Assembly: GCA_036745275.1 (NCBI GenBank)
Contig: DAIOGK010000007.1
Location: 1 to 64,000, forward strand
Direction: 5' to 3'
From: JAIUNP01 sp020161975
GTDB lineage: Bacteria > Pseudomonadota > Alphaproteobacteria > Rhizobiales > Beijerinckiaceae
Length of the DNA: 64,000 bases
The position numbers and the translations under genes are program-made. The notes under the pieces were generated by a model. That model ran no database searches and was not told the origin of the DNA. It saw only the letters and a program-made list of their open reading frames with translations. This document shows, piece after piece, positions 61,495 through 64,000 of this stretch (position 1 is the stretch's first letter; each line of letters starts with the position of its first letter).

Positions 61495-62481
61495 TTACGT
61501 CAGCACTACGTTGACGACGCTTTCCTTGAGTTCCGTCCCGAAACAGCGCTGATAGAACTCGGCCACGATGCCGCGTTCGAGTTCATCGCACTTGTTGAGG
61601 AAGGTGACGCGGAAGGCAAAGCCGACATCCTTGAAGATATCGGCGTTTTCCGCCCAGGTGATCACGGTGCGCGGGCTCATCACGGTGGAGAGTTCGCCAT
61701 TCATGAAGGCGTTCCGGGTCAGATCCGCCACGCGCACCATCTTGGAGACAATATCCTTGCCGTCTTTGGTCTGGTAGTGCTTGGCCTTGGCCAGAACGAT
61801 GCCGACCTCCTGATCGTGCGGCAGATAGTTGAGAACGGTCACGATGTTCCAGCGGTCCATCTGAGCCTGGTTGATCTGCTGCGTACCGTGATAGAGACCG
61901 GAGGTGTCGCCGAGGCCGACTGTGTTGGCGGTTGCAAAAAGGCGGAAGGCGCCGTGCGGGCGGATGACGCGGCTCTGATCGAGCAGGGTCAGGCGGCCTG
62001 ATGATTCGAGAACGCGCTGGATCACGAACATCACATCCGGGCGACCCGCGTCATATTCGTCGAACACGAGCGCGACATTGCGCTGATAGGCCCAGGGCAG
62101 GATGCCGTCGCGGAATTCCGTGACCTGGCGACCGTCCTTGACGACAATCGCATCCTTGCCGACCAGATCGATGCGGCTGACATGGCTGTCGAGGTTGACG
62201 CGGATGCAGGGCCAGTTTAGCCGGGCCGCGACCTGCTCGATGTGAGTCGATTTGCCCGTGCCGTGGTAGCCAGTGACGATGACGCGCCGGTTGCGGGCGA
62301 ACCCGGCCAGGATCGCCAGCGTCGTATCCCGGTCGAAGAGATAGTCGGCGTCACGCTCCGGAACATGCTCGTTGGCTTCGGCATAGGCCGGAACCATGAG
62401 GGAGCTGTCGAAACCGAACAGCTTCTTGACGGACACCTCGGTATCGGGCAGCGGGCTGCCCTGATCATTCGCCACGGACAT
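61495..62481 (-). CDS. cobS: Aerobic cobaltochelatase subunit CobS
   Basis: A 328-residue AAA+ ATPase that with CobT and CobN inserts cobalt into the corrin ring. Walker A GYHGTGKST, Walker B LVFDEYDAGRPDVMFVIQRVLE, and sensor 1 LFATANTVGLGDTSGLYHGTQ are all clear. It lies downstream of the J-domain gene in the same direction. Confidence 0.96.
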   Translation of the reverse strand: MSVANDQGSPLPDTEVSVKKLFGFDSSLMVPAYAEANEHVPERDADYLFDRDTTLAILAGFARNRRVIVTGYHGTGKSTHIEQVAARLNWPCIRVNLDSHVSRIDLVGKDAIVVKDGRQVTEFRDGILPWAYQRNVALVFDEYDAGRPDVMFVIQRVLESSGRLTLLDQSRVIRPHGAFRLFATANTVGLGDTSGLYHGTQQINQAQMDRWNIVTVLNYLPHDQEVGIVLAKAKHYQTKDGKDIVSKMVRVADLTRNAFMNGELSTVMSPRTVITWAENADIFKDVGFAFRVTFLNKCDELERGIVAEFYQRCFGTELKESVVNVVLT

Positions 62482-62552
62482 GGATCACCAATCGCGCCCG
62501 ACGAACCCTGTCGGCGGGCCTACTTCAAGGAAGGGCAGGCAGCGGCGGACGC

Positions 62553-63140
62553 CTATGCCAGCCCGGCGGACTTCAGGTAATTATAGGCGTCGATGATCGA
62601 GCGCAATTTTTCTTCGCGCGACCGGTCGCCGCCGTTGAGATCGGGATGGAAGCGCTTGGCCAGCTCCTTGAACCGTGCGCGTACGCTGGCCTTGTCCGCG
62701 CCAGGGTCCAGGCCGAGCGTGTCGAGTGCTTTTCGCGCGCCTGCAGACACCTGCCGCGCTTCGTCCGCCCGCGCTGCGGTTGTCCGGCCATTGCGAAAGA
62801 GGCCAAGCATGTCGGATATCGAATCATCGACGACGACGCGCTCGCCGCCGTCCTTCTTCAGTCCCATGCCCCAGGTCGGGCGATGTCCGGTGATGGCATC
62901 CTTCTGGAAAGCCTGTACGGCATCGTCGCTCATGCCCTGGAAGTAGTTGTAGGACTGGTTGTAGGCCTTCACATGCTCGAGGCAGAAGTGGAAATAGCGT
63001 CCTTCGCGGTTCCGTCCCATTGGTGCGCGAAAGGCCCCGGGCCGGGTGCAGCCAGGGTGTTCGCAGCGCTGCTCGGCCGGTGCTTCGACCGTGTCGGGCT
63101 TGATCCGGATCTTGTCAAAAAGGGAGGAGCGAGATGACAT
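62553..63140 (-). CDS. J-domain protein with Cys-rich N-terminus
   Basis: A 195-residue protein with the J domain at its C-terminus: DTLGLDPGADKASVRARFKELAKRFHPDLNGGD, HPD at 165-167, then EEKLRSIIDAYNYLK. The N-terminal half has CEHPGC (Cys26, Cys31), then Cys53 and His56 in FHFCLEH, a possible metal site, and YNYFQGMSDDAVQAF. The gene is divergent from bolA and precedes cobS, as commonly seen in Rhizobiales. It probably recruits DnaK to a client; the client is unknown. Confidence 0.88.
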   Translation of the reverse strand: MSSRSSLFDKIRIKPDTVEAPAEQRCEHPGCTRPGAFRAPMGRNREGRYFHFCLEHVKAYNQSYNYFQGMSDDAVQAFQKDAITGHRPTWGMGLKKDGGERVVVDDSISDMLGLFRNGRTTAARADEARQVSAGARKALDTLGLDPGADKASVRARFKELAKRFHPDLNGGDRSREEKLRSIIDAYNYLKSAGLA

Positions 63141-63249
63141 CGCGCCAGAATATCGTAACGACGTTGCGCCCTGCAAGCCTTGCGGCAACACACTGATGCG
63201 CAAGATTGCAGGGCTCGCACCTCAGGCCGCGCCCTGCTATGATCGCGCC

Positions 63250-63507
63250 ATGACCTACAAAGCCCGTATCGAAGCCAAGCTCGCCACCCTTGCTCCCGTT
63301 GCGCTGGACGTGATCGACGAAAGCCACAACCATCACGGCCACAGCGGCTGGAAGGAAGGTGGCGAAACCCATTTTCGTGTACGGATCACCGCCGAAGCCT
63401 TTGCAGGCAAATCACGGATAGAGCGTCACCGCATCATCAACGCCCTCTTGGCGGATGAACTGAAGGAGCGCGTTCATGCCCTGGCCATTGAGGCCAATGG
63501 CCCCTGA
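63250..63507 (+). CDS. BolA family protein
   Basis: An 85-residue protein. KARIEAKLATLAPVALDVIDESHNHHGHSGWKEGGETHFRVRITAEAFAGKSRIERHRIINALLADELKERVHALAI contains the conserved HxH region and the class II KH-like fold of BolA. BolA proteins work with monothiol glutaredoxins in iron-sulfur trafficking. It is divergent from the J-domain gene with 109 bp between. Confidence 0.94.
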   Translation: MTYKARIEAKLATLAPVALDVIDESHNHHGHSGWKEGGETHFRVRITAEAFAGKSRIERHRIINALLADELKERVHALAIEANGP

Positions 63508-63598
63508 AATGCCCGACGAGGCCATTGCGAAACCGTTGTTCGCCGTGCGATAAGCGGATGTTGTTGCCCGTTCTGGCAACGCGCACCCCTGTGGTTGG

Positions 63599-64000
63599 AT
63601 GTTGGGCCTGGAGATTTTTTTCCTTTTCGCGTTGACGATCCTCAACGGATTCTTCGCGATGAGCGAAATGGCGATTGTTTCGGCTCGGCGAGCCCGTCTT
63701 GATGCGATGGCGGAAGCCGGAGACCATGGCGCCGCCAAGGCTTCCGAACTTGCGCGCGAACCCACCAGTTTCCTGTCGTCGGTCCAGATCGGCCTGACGC
63801 TCATCTCGATCGGTACCGGTGCGTTCGGCACGGCCACACTGTCCCAATACCTGATTGCGCCCATCGCCGAGATCGCCTGGATGAAGCCGCGGGCTGAAGC
63901 GATTGCCATCGGCGTCGTCGTGGTTATCACCACCATTCTGACCCTGGTGCTGGGAGAACTTGTGCCCAAGCGCATCGCGCTCGCCTATCCCGAGCCGATT
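63599..64000 (+). CDS. CNNM/CorC-type (DUF21) membrane protein, N-terminal fragment
   Basis: The frame is open from ATG at 63599 to the window end (134 codons). MLGLEIFFLFALTILNGFFAMSEMAIVSARRARLDAMAEAGDHGA is the DUF21 start, followed by FLSSVQIGLTLISIGTGAFG and VLGELVPKRIALAYPEPI, typical of hemolysin/CNNM-family transporters of divalent cations. The cytosolic CBS and CorC domains would lie beyond the window. No clear ribosome-binding site is seen, so the start is likely but not certain. Confidence 0.88.
   Translation, partial: MLGLEIFFLFALTILNGFFAMSEMAIVSARRARLDAMAEAGDHGAAKASELAREPTSFLSSVQIGLTLISIGTGAFGTATLSQYLIAPIAEIAWMKPRAEAIAIGVVVVITTILTLVLGELVPKRIALAYPEPI

Overview
The window is a stretch of GC-rich chromosome from an alphaproteobacterium, most likely of the order Hyphomicrobiales (Rhizobiales). 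This rests on gene content and order: a sucA-sucB-(SDR)-lpdA cluster, the obgE-proB-proA-nadD-rsfS-rlmH-envC-ctpA-yibQ-rppH chain, an L21 ribosomal protein with a long C-terminal extension, carD near fdxA, priA close to an F1-only atpHAGDC operon, and cobS beside a J-domain gene and bolA. I cannot name the species. No rRNA, CRISPR array, insertion sequence or prophage was seen.

Layout. 1-4 kb: end of the 2-oxoglutarate dehydrogenase operon. 4-6.2 kb: a DUF4337 membrane protein, the RNA ligase/phosphodiesterase-like ThpR and an SDR. 6.3-13.9 kb: the most unusual block. It holds a LapB-type type I secretion ABC exporter, a divergent HlyD-type adaptor, an ion-channel stator pair (a MotA/ExbB/ZorA-like protein with a long coiled-coil tail and a MotB/OmpA-like partner) and a PilZ protein. 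13.9-25.1 kb: a nearly unbroken minus-strand housekeeping chain with many 4-nt stop/start overlaps. 25-28.4 kb: two accessory genes, then rpmA, rplU and rpmB. 28.6-36.9 kb: envelope and secreted proteins (DUF3108, M48 lipoprotein, degenerate thermonuclease-like, OmpW-like barrel, CAP lipoprotein), one tRNA-Arg(CCU), an exopolysaccharide-initiating glycosyltransferase and an MFS transporter. 37-41.9 kb: carD, fdxA, xerC, priA. 41.9-42.8 kb: an ArsR/SRPBCC pair with a paired palindromic operator at its start. 43-48.2 kb: the F1-ATPase operon. 48.2-56.8 kb: acyl-CoA synthetase, a CelD-like acyltransferase, a short COG0523-like protein without a P-loop, an EamA permease, a D,D-carboxypeptidase with a lysine-rich tail, a thiolase and an MFS protein. 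56.8-64 kb: cobT and cobS separated by unrelated genes, including an AT-rich orphan lipoprotein, then a J-domain protein, bolA and the start of a CNNM/CorC-type protein cut by the window edge.

Best candidate for an undescribed system: 6283-13945. A type I exporter, its adaptor, a proton-channel-like stator and a PilZ protein are arranged as one divergent unit. The parts recall Salmonella SiiA/SiiB plus SiiD/SiiF (a giant-adhesin secretion system with its own ion channel), with a possible cyclic-di-GMP input added. No outer-membrane pore or adhesin gene lies in the window, so the substrate is unknown.

Starts were moved inward from the longest reading frame where a ribosome-binding site, signal peptide or stop/start overlap supported it. 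All homology statements come from reading the translated sequences; no search was run.
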